Numbered from the stretch's first letter, positions 11,110 to 23,057 are shown. The stretch: 64,000 nucleotides of DNA from Bidens hawaiensis (GCA_021521415.1 JAIQDT010000027.1:4549001-4613000); one strand, 5' to 3'. Notes: generated from the sequence alone by a model not told the origin. Numbers and translations: made by a program.

Positions 11110-12204
11110 TGTTGGGATGAGAAAATAGATTAAAGAAAATTGGAATCTTTTCAACCTCCCTGAATATGGCTAAGTATGAACATTGGGAACACTTGGACAT
11201 CCGAGAAAGCTTTTACTTAAGCCTAGCAAGGTATTGTGCCTTCCGGGCAAAGTTATCTTCTTAAAGTATTCTTTAGTGACTATCCGAGTAGGGTTTACTA
11301 TGTCTAGCACGGTTGATCCTCATAGTCAAGCAAGGTTTGCTTTCGAGTAAGCTCTTGGCTAACCAAGCTTTTGAAGCCAAGTTTTTGGAAGATCTAACAA
11401 GGTATTCATTGATAAACAGTGGTCCGAGTATGCTTGAAGAAAGTTGATAAAGAATTATCTTAAGGACTTTGTCAGGCAAGGTTTAACTCCGAGCAAGCTA
11501 CAGTGTTACCAGCACAATTGGGTTTGCTAAATAAGTTATTCATTAACAAAGAGTTGAAAGGATCTCTAAAGAACAAGTTTGCTCGTTAGATCATATCGGG
11601 CAAAATTTGCTATGGTCAAGAAGAACGAAGTTTTTTAGTTGAATATTTTCTAAGGAAAACATTCTAAGTAAAGTCTACCTGGAGAATTATTTCCCGTCAC
11701 ACTTTGGTTACCATGTCTATTCTAAGAAGACAAAAGCTCCAAAGCTTACCCGAAGACATGTTTTTCACTTAGAATGATTTGTGATATGATTTACTGATTA
11801 TGTTTCATTAAATTAGGGTTTCTAGAAGGAATGAAAGCTGTCAGATATGCCTATATAAGGAATAATTAGGGCATGCTTAAAAAGCAACGTACGTAGATAT
11901 ATTATTCATGACATTGATATTGACGGTCATTCCTTTACTACATCCTGACAAAACATTCCATTTCTGTAACCCTATTCGATTCCCTTTTGTATTCATATTT
12001 CTATAAATGGAAATTGTTTGATTAACAGTCTTTGTTTGTTTACATTTGTAGTTTTCAAGAAATACATATTGTGTTAGTGATTTCGCCATTGACACGATAT
12101 CTTTCTTACCTTAAAATAGCAAGTCGTTAACCTATCTTGTCAGCACCTTACGGTGTGGGTTATGATAGTGGTGAATTAATCGTTATATTGGTAAAGGACC
12201 GACA
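11110..12204 (+). repeat. CopA 3' LTR
   Basis: 1095 bp, starting TGTTGGGATGAG and ending GGACCGACA. Its last ~285 bases match window positions 1-284. The U3 part repeats a short motif of the type AGCAAG(C/G)TT or CGAG(C/T)AAGC many times. Similar LTRs are at 54949-55947 (+) and, as a solo copy, at 59590-60786 (-). Confidence 0.88.
11852..11859 (+). promoter_or_regulatory. TATA box of CopA LTR promoter
   Basis: TATATAAG lies about two thirds into the LTR. Matching boxes occur at the same place in the CopD LTR (TATAAAAG, 55592-55599) and the solo LTR (TATAAATA on the minus strand, 59925-59932). It probably marks the U3/R border. Confidence 0.65.
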
Positions 12205-12210
12205 TTGTGT

Positions 12211-13883
12211 GACAAATCTTCAGCATACTTTATCCATTTTTTAGATAATGTCTTGGTTATAGACTCTCCATCTTCATCAGTGGCCAACTACTTGTTTGAA
12301 TCATCATTAACATTTTCAGCAGTTGTTGAGATTTTTCCTTCTTGTTCAGACTTACTTGATTCAGCTTGTTTATGACTAATAATGAGTAGAGCCAGGGAGT
12401 TTTCCACTTCTTCAATTTGTTTAAGTTTGATCATACTTTTAATGACTTCCTGATCCAACTCCCCCTCTTCATTCAAATTTTTGTTGATTTTAGCTTCTTC
12501 AAACAAGATTTCCTGCTGTTCAATTTCCTTCTCACTCAAGGATCTTGTAATCCTTTCTCTTTGTACCATTCCATCCAAAATATTATCATGGCTTATGGCA
12601 GCTTTTGCAACACTTTCATCAACATCCAATTTGTCATCAATGGATCTTACATTTTGATCTTTCATGGGTTGCAATTGATCTTTATTTTCCGCAAATAATT
12701 TTCCTTTTGCCTTCCTCTTCTTCACCTAATTAGTTTCCCTCACCACATCTAGTTCACTGGGAAAATTATTAATCTTAGGAAACAGGTCCTCCATCTCCAC
12801 ATCAACAGTTTTATCAACATTTTCATCTGTTAACACTATCTCCTCAGTATTACCACCTTCATCAATGATTACATCAGTTTATGGCTCAGTAGCTAGAGCA
12901 TCAGTTTCAATGGCTTTAGTTAAATTATTTTCATTTTCATTTTCATCAGCCTCACCCTCCTTCTCAACTTTCACATTAGCAACTTTCATCTCCACTACCA
13001 CATCCGCAACATCATACACTTGTTCACAACCATATGATTCATCAGCATCATAACCACCTTCAACATCCCTCGTCTCCTCACTCTCATCCCCACTGCTTCC
13101 CAACACATCAAATAGACTTTTAATTGCATCTTCCCCAAATATGTTTACAACAGGTGGATTCTTCCTCAGTTTTGGTAAAGCTGAGGTCTTCTCAACCTCA
13201 TGTACTAGGGATCGAATCCGTAGTTGTGCATGTGTCAATAAAGATTCCAGCTCAGTATGCCTCTTTTTAAAATATTCATTTTCTCTTTGCACGTCAACAT
13301 TATCAATAACAACATCCATATATCTTCCAAATAAATGGGCATCAAGGGAAGGGTAATTGATTGGTAAAGTTGGGAATGGATCAGGGATATTGGTTTTGGG
13401 TAGGATGGGTTCATCTATTGTGTTTACAATAATATTTGTGCTTGTGGAGGGTAATGGGTTAACTGTTTGGATTGTTGGTGCAAAATTATGCATAATTTCA
13501 AAGGTTGGTTAGTCTGTTTTTTGGTATTTGGTTTGTGATTGATATGGTGTGTTCATTTGGTTTATTAGGTGGGCAGGGACATATTGTGGTATGTATGGTT
13601 CATGGATGGTTTGGTCTTGGATTTAGATTGTGCTTTCGATTTGGGTTTGGTCTAGGTTTTGGGTTTGGTTTGTTGGTTGGATAGGTGTTAGAGTACGGAT
13701 TAGGGATTGGGTAGGGATTTGGGTTTGAGGTGGGCTTTGTGTTTGGTCTAGTGGTGATGTTGTTGGGGATGGGATATGTGGTTCATTGTTTTGATATTGG
13801 GGTGGATATGGTTTGGGGTAGTGATATGGGTTGGTTTTGTCGCTGGTTTTTGGGTGAGGTTGGTGGTGTAGTATTGGGTTGGT
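12211..13883 (-). pseudogene. M1 post-pol ORF, middle part
   Basis: From high to low coordinates there is a proline-rich tract (13883-13500), an uninterrupted stretch of 204 residues (13493-12879) and, after a stop, a lysine/glutamate-rich stretch of 145 residues (12725-12288). The 204-residue part holds a coiled coil (FGRYMDVVIDNVDVQREN, RIRSLVHEVEKTSALPKLRK) and an acidic tail. It aligns with CopB 36190-36750 and 38560-39100. Across the CopB solo-LTR site it reads VEMEDLFPKINNFPSEL without a gap, which proves that the CopB copy was interrupted. The function is unknown. It is better kept here than in any other copy in the window. Confidence 0.7.
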
Positions 13884-13900
13884 CCCCCCCCCCCCCCCCC
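13884..13900. repeat. C17 homopolymer at a pol/post-pol junction
   Basis: Seventeen consecutive C on the plus strand sit exactly where pol linker sequence meets the proline-rich part of the post-pol ORF. It could be a non-templated or slipped repair junction. Its exact length may also be an assembly artefact. Confidence 0.8.
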
Positions 13901-14462
13901 GAGCCTCAACAAGAATATCTTCTTCCTGATCAGAAACATTCTTGTGAAAGGAATATTCAGCAGTTTTGTCAGCAACCTTTAACCATAACTTTTCCAAATC
14001 AATCTTCTTTTCTGACTTTTCTTTTTCCACACTTGTTCTATACAAAGTTTCATCAATGTCTTCATAATAAATCTTGAAAGACTTGATTAACATTTCAAGA
14101 TCAAATAACTAGGATGCTCTATCAACTGTATTGAAATTGATTTTCATTGAAAACACATCAGAAGATTCAATCACACTCAAGTGATCCTTCACATATACTT
14201 TATAAGTCTTTGAGTGTTTGGAGAATCAAACAAAGAAACAGTCTAAAGATGTTGATTGAAACTTGTTCAAGTAGTCTCTAGTATTAAATAATGAGTATTT
14301 CCATCCAAAAGGAATGAGAAACATGTTGTAGGGTTTTCTTTTGAACAAAAACTCATAAGGAGTCTTGTCTTGGCTTTTTCTCAGAAGAAACTTGTTCTGA
14401 ACATAGCAGGTAGTATTGATAGCCTCTACCCAAAAGCTGACAGGAAAATATTCACCTAGAAG
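13901..14462 (-). pseudogene. pol: M1 pol fragment: integrase C-terminal region and IN-RT linker
   Basis: On the minus strand this reads the end of the integrase core (VSFWVEAINTTCYVQN) and then RKPYNMFLIPFGW, NTRDYLNKFQS, KVYVKDHLSVIESSDV and LIKSFKIYYEDIDETLY. It aligns with CopA 5430-5940 and CopB 16870-17400. The DDE residues themselves are not included. At least two stops interrupt it before the open stretch that starts at 14093. Confidence 0.75.
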
Positions 14463-14745
14463 ACTTCAATCCTCTTGACCATATCAAACTTTGCTCGATA
14501 TAGTCCTATGAGCAAACTTGTTCTTCGATGATCGCTTTTTTGTTAAATTTAACTTATTAAACAAACCCAGGTGTGCTTTTAACACTGTAGCTTGCTATAA
14601 GTTTAACCTTGCTTGGCAAAAGTCCTCTATGTAATTTCTTGATCAACTTCCTTCAATCTTGCTGAGACTATTGTTTTTTAAGAATAAACCTTGCTACATT
14701 TGGTTTACCTTGGTTCAAGTCAAGTCCACCAAGCAAGATCACTGT
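14463..14745 (-). repeat. M1 LTR fragment
   Basis: This is the reverse complement of an internal part of the CopA-type LTR (compare 11345-11640), with shared blocks around CACTGTAGCTTGCT and AGCAAACTTGTTCTT. Neither LTR end is present. Confidence 0.65.
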
Positions 14746-14759
14746 GTTACCAAAGATGA

Positions 14760-15874
14760 GAAATCGCCATGAACAGATGAGAAGAGAACATGTGTCATTT
14801 GACATATGTGAAGGATCAAAGGGTAAATACAATGAAGTAAGACCTCCAAGCAAAGAAGCATTCAAGATGAAAAACAGTTAAACACAAAAAGAAGACTGGA
14901 AAACTTTTGGATAGTGATCGCTTTATTCATGTTTACTCTTTTTTCTCAAATGAACTTTTTGACATTGGAGAAGTTGAAGCTGTTGAAGAATATGAAAGAA
15001 GTCAATCAAGGTTCAGAGACAACACAAATGATGCCCCAATCAATCTGGAAAGAATAACATTTTTCGAAAGCTCAACTCAAAGACAATATATCAAGAATGG
15101 TCTCAAAAATGAAAGGACCATTGGAATTGAACCCCTAAGGCCAAGTGAAAGATTCAAGAAGGAGAAGGCAAGTGAGAGTTTTAAAGGGAATATTTGGTGC
15201 AAACACTGTGATGCGTATGGACATCATTCTGATTTCTTCCATGAAAGATTCACATTCAAACCATTTCATGCACCAGATACTACCAAGATTTTTGTCTGTA
15301 CAAGAAAAAGTGTGTTGAGTACTTGGAAAAAGGTTAGAAGCCAACTGTTGAGACTGAAAGAGAGAATGAAGTAAACAACAAGAAAAAAACTGTGATCGTT
15401 GATAAGAAAGAGAAGACGGTTGTTGAATAGAAGAAAGTTATAAAAATGAAACAGCCAATCAGAATAAACCCTGTTAAGGATATCAAGAAGGAGAATACTC
15501 TTGAGAATGTGAAGCCAGAAGTGAGTGAGATAAAGGTTGTTAAAAATAAGGAGATGGTTAGAAGAAAGAACTCAAAGGAAATGAATGGAGATGAAAAGTT
15601 TTTGTTGAAGCATGGGTTTGAGCCCCAAGGATGCCTTTAGAAACCAAGGATCGAGACTGTAATGAGTAATGCATTTAGAACAAGTGTGAAAAGAGAATAT
15701 GTTGTTGAGTAATGCAAAAGTGTTATTCCATATATGAACATATCATTTGATAATGGATATGAATCTGATGACTCGTTTGAAGTTGTGTATGAAGACCCCA
15801 AAACAAATGTAACACCTGTCCATGTCATTGATGATTTGCAAGCTGATGTAGCTTGTACTTCATCACTTAACTGA
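14760..15874 (+). pseudogene. gag: CopB gag C-terminal part
   Basis: The open stretch 14907-15374 carries FFSNELFDIGEVEAVEEYER, and near 15197-15242 the zinc-knuckle-like CKHCDAYGHHSDFF, where the last Cys is F. A lysine-rich part (15446-15640) and an acidic part follow, ending in TGA at 15872-15874, the same place as in CopA. A few other stops are present. The N-terminal capsid domain is absent because the element is truncated at its left end. Confidence 0.72.
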
Positions 15875-15898
15875 TCATTTTTTGTTTGATTTTTGCAG
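15871..15898 (+). promoter_or_regulatory. Splice-acceptor-like gag/pol boundary, CopB
   Basis: CTGAT, a strongly T-rich tract and TTTTTGCAG are followed by GATCAGTCC and, 36 bases on, the protease aspartate codon. The layout repeats that of CopA at 4504-4530. The open frame directly after the CAG reads DQSTPINDV and then the YMDSGCSRHM protease box. Confidence 0.42.
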
Positions 15899-18800
15899 GA
15901 TCAGTCCACACCAATCAATGATGTATGATATATGGACAGTGGATGTTCTAGGCACATGACATGTGACAAGAGATCTCTTGTGAACTATGAAAAAAATTTG
16001 AAGGGCCTATTGCATTTGGAAGTGCTGAAAATGCTGGAAAGATAGTGGGTAAAGGTATTCTGGCCAATGGCAAAGTGTCATTTGACAATATCTTTTATGT
16101 GGAAGGATTGCAATATAACATTTTGAGCATCTCTAAAATGTGTGATAAGGGTTATAAGGTTGTGTTTGATGATTCTATTGTTTCATCCTCAAACTTGAAT
16201 TTGTTATTCCTCCATTTATGATTACGGTGATGGCTCCTAGAAATGGTAACCTGTATGAACTGAAGATGAAGGATGCAGTTTCTAGGGGTGGAACTTGTTT
16301 TGTTTCAAATCCCACGAAAAATGAGACCAAATTGTGGCATAGAAAGCTTTGTCATGTTAATCTAAAGATCATGAACAAACTTGTTAAGGGTGAACATGTA
16401 ATTGGTTTACCTAAAAGAGAGTTCAAGCTTGAAGACAAATGCATTTCTTGTCAAAAAGGTAAGCAAAAAAAGTCATCACACCAAGCAAAAAATATGAACT
16501 CAATTGAAAATATACGGGAAATGCTTCATATGGATCACTTTGGTCCTGTGAGAGTTCTTAGTATAAGCAAGAAGAGGTATTGCTTAGTAATACTGATGAC
16601 TTTTCAAGATACACTTGGGTTTATTTCCAAAACTCCAAGGATGAAGCTACTGAATTGATTAAGAGTTGTGTTACAAGGATGGATGTTAGGGTGAAAGTGA
16701 TGAGAAGTGACAATGGTACAGAGTTCATGAATGGAGTAATGACTGAATTATGCCTTGTAAAAGGAATTCTTCAACAATTCTGTGCTCCTAGAACACGTGA
16801 AAAAAATGGTGTGGCTGAAAGAAGAAATAGAAGTTTATTGAAGTTGCATGGAGCATGTTAGCAGATGCTTATTTTCTTGTCACTTTTTGGGCTGAAGCAA
16901 TCAACACGGCCTGCTATGTTCAGAACAGGGTACTTCTCAACAAAAGCCAAGACAAGACTCCTTATGAAATCTTGTTCAACAGAAAGCCCTACATCAAGTT
17001 TCTCAAGCCTTTTGGATGCAAATGTTCATTACTGAATACAAAAGACTATTTGAACAAATTTCAATCCAAATCTCTAGAATGTTTCTTTGTTGGATACTCC
17101 ACACACTCAAAGGATTACAGAGTATATGTGAAGGATCACTTGAGTGTGATTGAATCTTCTGATGTGATATTCAATAAAAATCAATTCAATACAGTTGATG
17201 GAGCATCATAGTTATTTGATCTTGAGAAGCTAATCAATTCTTTCAAGATGTATACTGAAGACTTTGATAAAGCTTTGTACAGAATATGTGTCCAAGAAGA
17301 AAAGGTTGAAAAGAAGATTGATTTGGGCAAGTTGTGGTCAAAAGTTGTAAACATAGACGGTGAATATTCCTTTAATAATGCTGCTTCAGATCATGAAAAA
17401 GATGTTTATCAAACTGACAATCTAGAGCAATCACTTATTCAAGAAAAACCTATTTTAAATGATGTGCACACAAATGGTCAACCTGATCAAGAACAACCTG
17501 TTAACAATAAAGGGCAACCTGATGATTTGTTTGTTCAAGATCATGCTACAAAACAACCAGACTTTGAGACTTTGTTTCAAAGTTTGAATATTTGAAACAA
17601 TGTTGCTTCATTTTCACAAAAGTTTGCTGAATATTCAACTGAATTTCATGATGAAACTGCTGATTTGAGCATTGAGGAACCTGATCTCAATGATACAAAT
17701 CTTGATTCTAATGTGTCAACTGATTTAACTGTGCAAACTTCCTTTGTTGAAAGAAATCATCCACCTGAAAACATCATTGGGTACATCAATGAAAGAGTTT
17801 CCAGAAGTGCATCTGAATCTGCAAACATTTGTTTGTACTCCTACTTTCTATACCAAGTTTAACCCAAGAACATTGTTCAAGCTTTGAAAGAAAATGGTTG
17901 GGTAGAAGCAATGCAAGAGGAGTTGGCTCAATTCAGGGATCTACAAATGTGGGAACTTGTAGATAAGCCAATAGGTAAGTATGCTATTGGTACCAAGTGG
18001 GTTTTCAGGAACAAGAGAGATGAAAGAGGAATTGTTATATAGAACAAGGCAAGACTAGTTGCACTAGGATGCCGAAAATAGGAAGGAATTGACTTTGAAG
18101 AAGTTTTTGCACTTGTGGCAAGGCTAGAAGCTATTAGAATCTTTCTAGTATATTCTGCTTCAAATAATATAAAAGGGTTTCAATTGGATGTTAAATATGC
18201 CTTTCTTAATGGAAAATTGAAGATGAGGTGTTTGTGTCTCAACCTCCAGGCGTTGAGGATCCTGAGTTTCCAAATAGAGTTTACAAGTTAAACAAAGATC
18301 TATATGGTTTACATCAAGCTCCAAGGGCTTAGTATGGTGAGATATCAAATCGCTTGCTTGTGAATGGCTTTCAAAGGGGAGCTATTGATAAGACCCTTTT
18401 CTATAAAAGGAGAGAAAAGGATTTACTCTTTCTACAAGTTTATATTGATGACATCATCTGTGTGTCTACCAACGAAAAATATGCCTTCAATTTGAAGAAG
18501 TCATACAATCCAAATACTGCATGGGTGAAATGAATTTCTATCTTGGTCTGGAAGTTTAGCAGAAGAAAGATGGCATATTCATTTGCAAGTCAAGGTATGT
18601 GTAGGACATTCTGAACAAGTTCAAATGTCAGGATCTCAAGACTTCTTCAACTCCAATGGGCACTCATGAAAAGATGATTAAAGGTGAAAAGGGGGAGCCT
18701 GTTGATGAACATGAATACAGAGCAAAGATTAGTTCACTGTTATATCTGACTGCTTCAAGGCCAGACATCATGTTTGTTGTATGTGTTTGTGCGTGATTCC

Positions 18801-19318
18801 AATCATGTCCAAAAGTCTCTAACATGACTGTTGTCAAGAGGATTTTTAGATACTTGAAATGGAAACCTGATCCGGGAATATGGTATCCAATATGAGTATA
18901 AAGTCTACATCTGGTGGATGTCAATTTATGGGAGATAGGCTGGTGTCTTGGCAGTGCAAGAAACAAACTACAGTGTCCATCTCAACTGCTGAACTGAGTA
19001 CATTGCAGCATCTGCGTGTTGTTCACAAGGTCTTTGGATTCAGAACCAACTGCTGGATTATGGTTGAAATCCTCTATTTTCATTGACAATACTGCTGCAC
19101 TCTTTATTGTTAGGAATCCAGTCCAACACTCTAAGACTAAACACATTGAAATAAGACATCATTTCATTAGAGATTGTGTTGAGAAAGGACTGATTGAAAT
19201 GAAAAGAGTTGACACTAGTGACAACTTGGCTGACAAATTCACCAAGCCACTAGATAAGACCAAATTCAACTTTCTCCTGAAGGATTCGGAATGATCAACT
19301 CAGATGAGTTCGGATTAA
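15899..19318 (+). pseudogene. pol: CopB pol: protease, integrase, RT, RNase H
   Basis: The protease box DSGCSRHMTCDKR (from 15935) is intact. The integrase zinc finger is at 16330-16460 (WHRKLCHVNL, CISCQKGK). The core has HMDHFGPV, MRSDNGTEF and the Glu of NGVAERRN, but a frameshift near 16600 splits it. The open stretch 16855-17211 covers the integrase C-terminal part. RT (about 17880-18700) keeps FQLDVKYAF and a YIDDII-type box but has several frameshifts. RNase H (about 18880-19294) shows KSTSGGCQF, a damaged AEAEY site and IEIRHHFIRDC. The alignment with CopA is end to end. Confidence 0.8.
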
Positions 19319-19547
19319 TGAAATGTGCTCATTGTGCTAACTGATTATCTTTGATGTTCTTGAGATTAAAAGTTATAATTGTTTGTATGATTAACTGATA
19401 TGTGCTTTAAATGAATATTAGTGTGAGTTATGTGTTTTTGATGCTTAAGTTGATTAATTTTAGTGAATGTGTGTGATATGAGGATAAGTGAGTTTGCATT
19501 TGATGAGAAATGATTAATTTGTGTGCTTATCTGATATTTAGAATTGC

Positions 19548-19552
19548 TTGGG
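19548..19552. repeat. Target-site duplication of GypA, left copy (TTGGG)
   Basis: TTGGG directly precedes the left LTR and is repeated directly after the right LTR at 31687-31691. Five bases is the usual gypsy duplication length. Confidence 0.95.
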
Positions 19553-19907
19553 TGTAACACCCCGTAACCGCAGCGGAAACGTAAACGGAATGCAACAGAC
19601 ACATCTGATATCAACAGCATTGCTTATAAAGAAAATACCACTACATTAATTTACATCATATTACATTGTTCCGAGTTTAGTTCCCGTCTAGGCGATAGCA
19701 CATAAGTTTTACCAACATTACATTATCATATTTAATACAAAACGATCACTAAACTTCCACAAATAGTACGCATCATCAAGCATGTAGCACTTACTCCAGT
19801 TTGGGAGTACCTAGAAAGCATGTAAAGAAAACGGGTCAACTACGAATAGTTGGTGAGTTTCACTAATTTAAATAAACAGTGATAAATCATTATGATAATC
19901 ATATATT

Positions 19908-20248
19908 AGAGACATTTGGGGACACTGTTAACCCAGTACTGTACCCATTCCGGAGGCAATGTTAACCCAGAAACACTTCTAGAGACATCTGGGGACACTG
20001 TTAACCCCGTACTGTACCCATTCCGGGGGCAATGTTAACCCAGAAACACTTCTAGAGACATCTGGGGACACTGTTAACCCAATACTGTACCCATTCAGGG
20101 GGCAATGTTAACCCAGAAACACTTCTAGAGACATCTGGGGACACTGTTAACCCAGTACTGTACCCATTCCGGGGGCAATGTTAACCCAGAAACACTTTCA
20201 GGGACATCTGGGGACACTGTTAACCCAGTACTGTACCCATTCCATATG
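19908..20248. repeat. 73-bp tandem repeat array, 4.7 units, in GypA 3' LTR
   Basis: Units start at 19908, 19981, 20054, 20127 and 20200. Each contains GGGGACACTGTTAACCCAG and GGCAATGTTAACCCAGAAAC, so GTTAACCCAG occurs twice per unit. Units differ by single bases. Confidence 0.92.
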
Positions 20249-22051
20249 ATTCCCGTACAATCAAATATTTATAAATACACGCAAATCCATGCGTTCAGTA
20301 TGTACTTAAACATTTATACAATAACATGCTTTCCGCCCCGAGAAAATATTTGAAAACAATTCAGAAAAAGGGGCTCGTGAAACTCACCTTATCGTAGGCA
20401 AATTAGTAATACAACACTCCAGCTACTAGTCCAAATCTGTAATACGATCCCTAAGTTCGTTACTATACAATCACTATTAACATAACTTTAACCGTGTTAA
20501 CCGGTACATCTGGGGACACAGTTAACCCAGTACTGTACCCGTTCTGGGGGCAATGTTAACCCAGAAACACTTTCACCGGACTCAGATTGTGATATCGTAT
20601 AGAGTTCACTAGTCAGATCTACTATTAGTCATTTTTCCCGTTTTGCGTGCCTAGCACGGTTATCTATTTTTATGTTTCAAAAATGAGTTTGGTCACACAC
20701 GACCCGAAAATAGTTGTTAATTGATAATTTAACTAAGTTGTGAAATTAGGGCTCGGTTTAGATGTCCCGATTGGCCGCGGGACTCGTTTCCGTCATTATC
20801 GTACCGGAAACTGTTAAATAGGCTAAAAACACTCAGATCATCAAACTTATTTTCGGATGATTCATTTTCACTTGTTTAACTTAATTATATGAAAATAGTT
20901 CATTTTTAGGGTTTTTATACACCAGTCAGCTCGCTTATGCGAACTTTACCGGTTTACGCGTTTTAAGCTTTAAAAGTTTGTTTTAGCACAAATAATTATC
21001 CGTTTAGTCTCGGATCTTGAAATTTTGCACAAATCACTTTTTGACAGTGGGTAATTTTATAAAAATATTTCCAGAATTAATTTTTATATTTAACATTTAT
21101 TTATCTATTTTTAAACACCATTTAAACACTAAATATGTCGTAAATACCAAACGATCTTAGAAAAAACCCAAATTTTTCCTGGATGACCCCTGCCATCTCC
21201 ATAGTCCCCTGTAATTTTTCCAGAACCAAATTCCCTTTTTAAAAGCCATTTTCACTAAAACCGAGCTAGAAAACCATAGAACTCGTTTAACCGAAAAGCC
21301 TACTTAGACTTCTCCAAATGACCTCAAATTTTGCGTGTGACTTATACATGTTATAAAAAGCTTATCTGCAATTTTCCAGAATTTTTCATGATATTTAACT
21401 ATTTTTCACCACTTTTGGCCAAAACCAAGCATTAAATTCACCAAATATTCATCCTTTATCCAAAAATTACCAAAAATTCACAAAACTCGTATTTTCATGT
21501 GTAGATCATCCCTGTAAAATTTCATGACCTAACTCTACAAGAAACACAATCTGTCCAAATATACAAACATCACACAAAACCGAACTACCTTGAGTTTCTA
21601 ACTTCAAACCGCAAGAATCTCGCTTTCTAGCCCTTGCTAGCAACTAGATACAACACCTACAAGCACAATAACACCACACCAATCAAGTAACACCCACAAT
21701 CAAGCCATTTCTTTCATGGTTTCAGTTATGCTTTAAAAACAAAGATTTAACCGTAAAAATTCGTTTTTGGTTCGTTTAACTCTTTCTCGGACCAAGATCC
21801 CTTGTATAACCCGTATACATCACTTGATCATGCAAGAATCGGTTCCATCTCGGGTTTTCACCCTTTTTCACTTGGAAACCTCATTTTCTTGAAAGAGAAC
21901 TCAAGAAACGAACATAAACACGTACATAACACAATTTTACCTCGGTTTTTCTTGCTAAAAAACTCGGTTTTTGGTTCTTGATCTTGAGAGAATATGAATA
22001 TGGTTGAAGATGTTGTGAAAAAAAGAAAATGAAATGTTGTTTGGTGAGGGG

Positions 22052-22067
22052 AGGTCCGATCGGACCT
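22052..22067. repeat. Perfect 16-bp palindrome AGGTCCGATCGGACCT, left GypA LTR
   Basis: A perfect inverted repeat without a spacer, also present at 31057-31072 in the other LTR. It may be a protein-binding site or simply a fold-back; the sequence alone does not say which. Confidence 0.85.
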
Positions 22068-22668
22068 AAAGGATGGGTGGGGTGGGGCCCACAACTTCAT
22101 TTGTGGCCACATGTTCAGATTCTCGTAATCTGGATAATGTTTTGGATAATCTGGTTCAGTTCGTTTTTCGGTTAAAGGTTTAATTCGGCTTAAAACGAGG
22201 CTAAAACGGTCGTTTTTTCGGCTTAAAAATAAAATTTATATAAAATCGATTTAAACATGACATTTATTAACTTAAAACATCATAGTATTAAAAATTGTGC
22301 ATCTTTTTCGGCTTGATCGATCGTCTCTTGCTCGGTTTGGTATTAAAGGTTACGTTTAACGAACCGCCGTACCATTAAATCGAAATCCTCTGTGCTTTAA
22401 TTTACTTATCCCGAAGCTTTAATACTTCGCAAACATCACTAAATAATATATATTTCGTCTATAATGCAATCCCCGATCGTTCGGGCTTCAATAACCGTTA
22501 ATCGGTTAATCGTATTTCCAATACGATTAACTGTATATTCGAGTATAATTCGTACTATGAATCATACATACTTGTATAAACGCATCATAATTCACATATT
22601 CATTATTAAATAACACATAAATAGTATATACCGGTTAGGGTATACCTGATTTTGCCGGAATCGTTACA

Positions 22669-22679
22669 TTCTCCCCCCG
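22669..22679 (-). other. GypA polypurine tract
   Basis: On the minus strand CGGGGGGAGAA directly precedes the 3' LTR. The ~35 bases upstream (AATTTCGAGGACGAAATTT) are a typical end of chromovirus internal sequence. Confidence 0.85.
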
Positions 22680-22705
22680 TAAAAGAAATTTCGTCCTCGA
22701 AATTT

Positions 22706-23057
22706 TTACGCGACGACTACTTCTTTTTGAGGAAATCGATGGGGGTATTTCTTCCGGAATTCGTCCTTTCGCTCCCAGGTATATTCTGGGCCTCGTTGCG
22801 AATTCCATCTAACTTTGACCAACGAAATCTTGTTGTGTCTAAGTTGCTTGATTTTTCCGTCCACTATTTCTACGGGTTCCTTTACGAAATTGAGTTTATC
22901 ATTTATTTGGACACCCTCTAAAGGTAACACCGATGTCTCATCCGCCAGACATCTTTTCAAGTTCGATACGTGAAACACGTTGTGAACTGCACTCAATTCA
23001 TCGGGTAGTTCTAATCGGTATGCTACGGGACCGATTTTTGTAGTAATATTGAATGGT
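22706..23057 (-). pseudogene. GypA integrase C-terminal remnant and chromodomain
   Basis: The minus-strand frame resumes after a deletion with KIGPVAYRLELPDEL and SAVHNVFHVSNLKRC, the usual end of chromovirus integrase. A chromodomain-like segment follows (FVKEPVEIVDGKIKQLR, ISLVKVRWN, GPEYTWERKDEFRKKYP), and the frame stops at 22706. In chromoviruses this domain is thought to steer integration to certain chromatin. Compared with relatives, roughly 50 residues between RNRQKS and this part seem to be missing, so it is out of frame with the rest of pol. Confidence 0.82.

Larger units (their letters stand above)
1..12204 (+). mobile_element. CopA: Sirevirus-like Ty1/copia retrotransposon, left end outside window
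   Basis: The order is LTR end, PBS, gag, protease, integrase, reverse transcriptase, RNase H, spacer, post-pol ORF, polypurine tract, LTR. The copia order (integrase before RT) is clear. The long charged Gag and the extra ORF after pol fit the Sirevirus lineage. The two LTR parts are clearly alike (1-284 against about 11920-12204) but diverged, and pol carries more than ten stops, so this is an old, dead copy. The target duplication cannot be checked because the 5' LTR starts before the window; the first bases after the 3' LTR are TTGTG. It seems to sit inside element M1, whose sequence begins directly at 12205. Confidence 0.85.
12205..14745 (-). mobile_element. M1: minus-strand, internally deleted Sirevirus-like fragment
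   Basis: Read on the minus strand this is LTR fragment (14745-14463), integrase C-terminal and linker part of pol (14462-13901), a poly-G run, then the proline-rich and coiled-coil part of the post-pol ORF (13883-12211). RT, RNase H, the spacer and the N-terminal post-pol domain are missing at the poly-G junction, and gag plus the start of pol are missing at the LTR junction. It stops abruptly at the CopA LTR (12204), which suggests CopA inserted into it and that its remainder lies left of the window. Confidence 0.75.
19553..22668 (-). repeat. GypA 3' LTR
   Basis: 3116 bp, TG...CA. It holds 4.7 copies of a 73-bp repeat (19908-20248) and one separate, diverged copy near 20505-20577. It is 60 bp longer than its partner, mainly because it has one more 73-bp unit, partly offset by short insertions elsewhere in the partner. 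The open frames seen here recur in the other LTR and have no protein features. Confidence 0.93.

Noticed and set aside
19908..20248. Regular repeats suggesting a CRISPR-like array
   Set aside because: The 73-bp units are directly abutting, with no unique spacers, and the context is a plant LTR.
21858..22112. 84-codon minus-strand frame present in both GypA LTRs (also 30863-31117)
   Set aside because: It is conserved only because the LTRs are recent copies of each other; there is no domain and it lies in the LTR.
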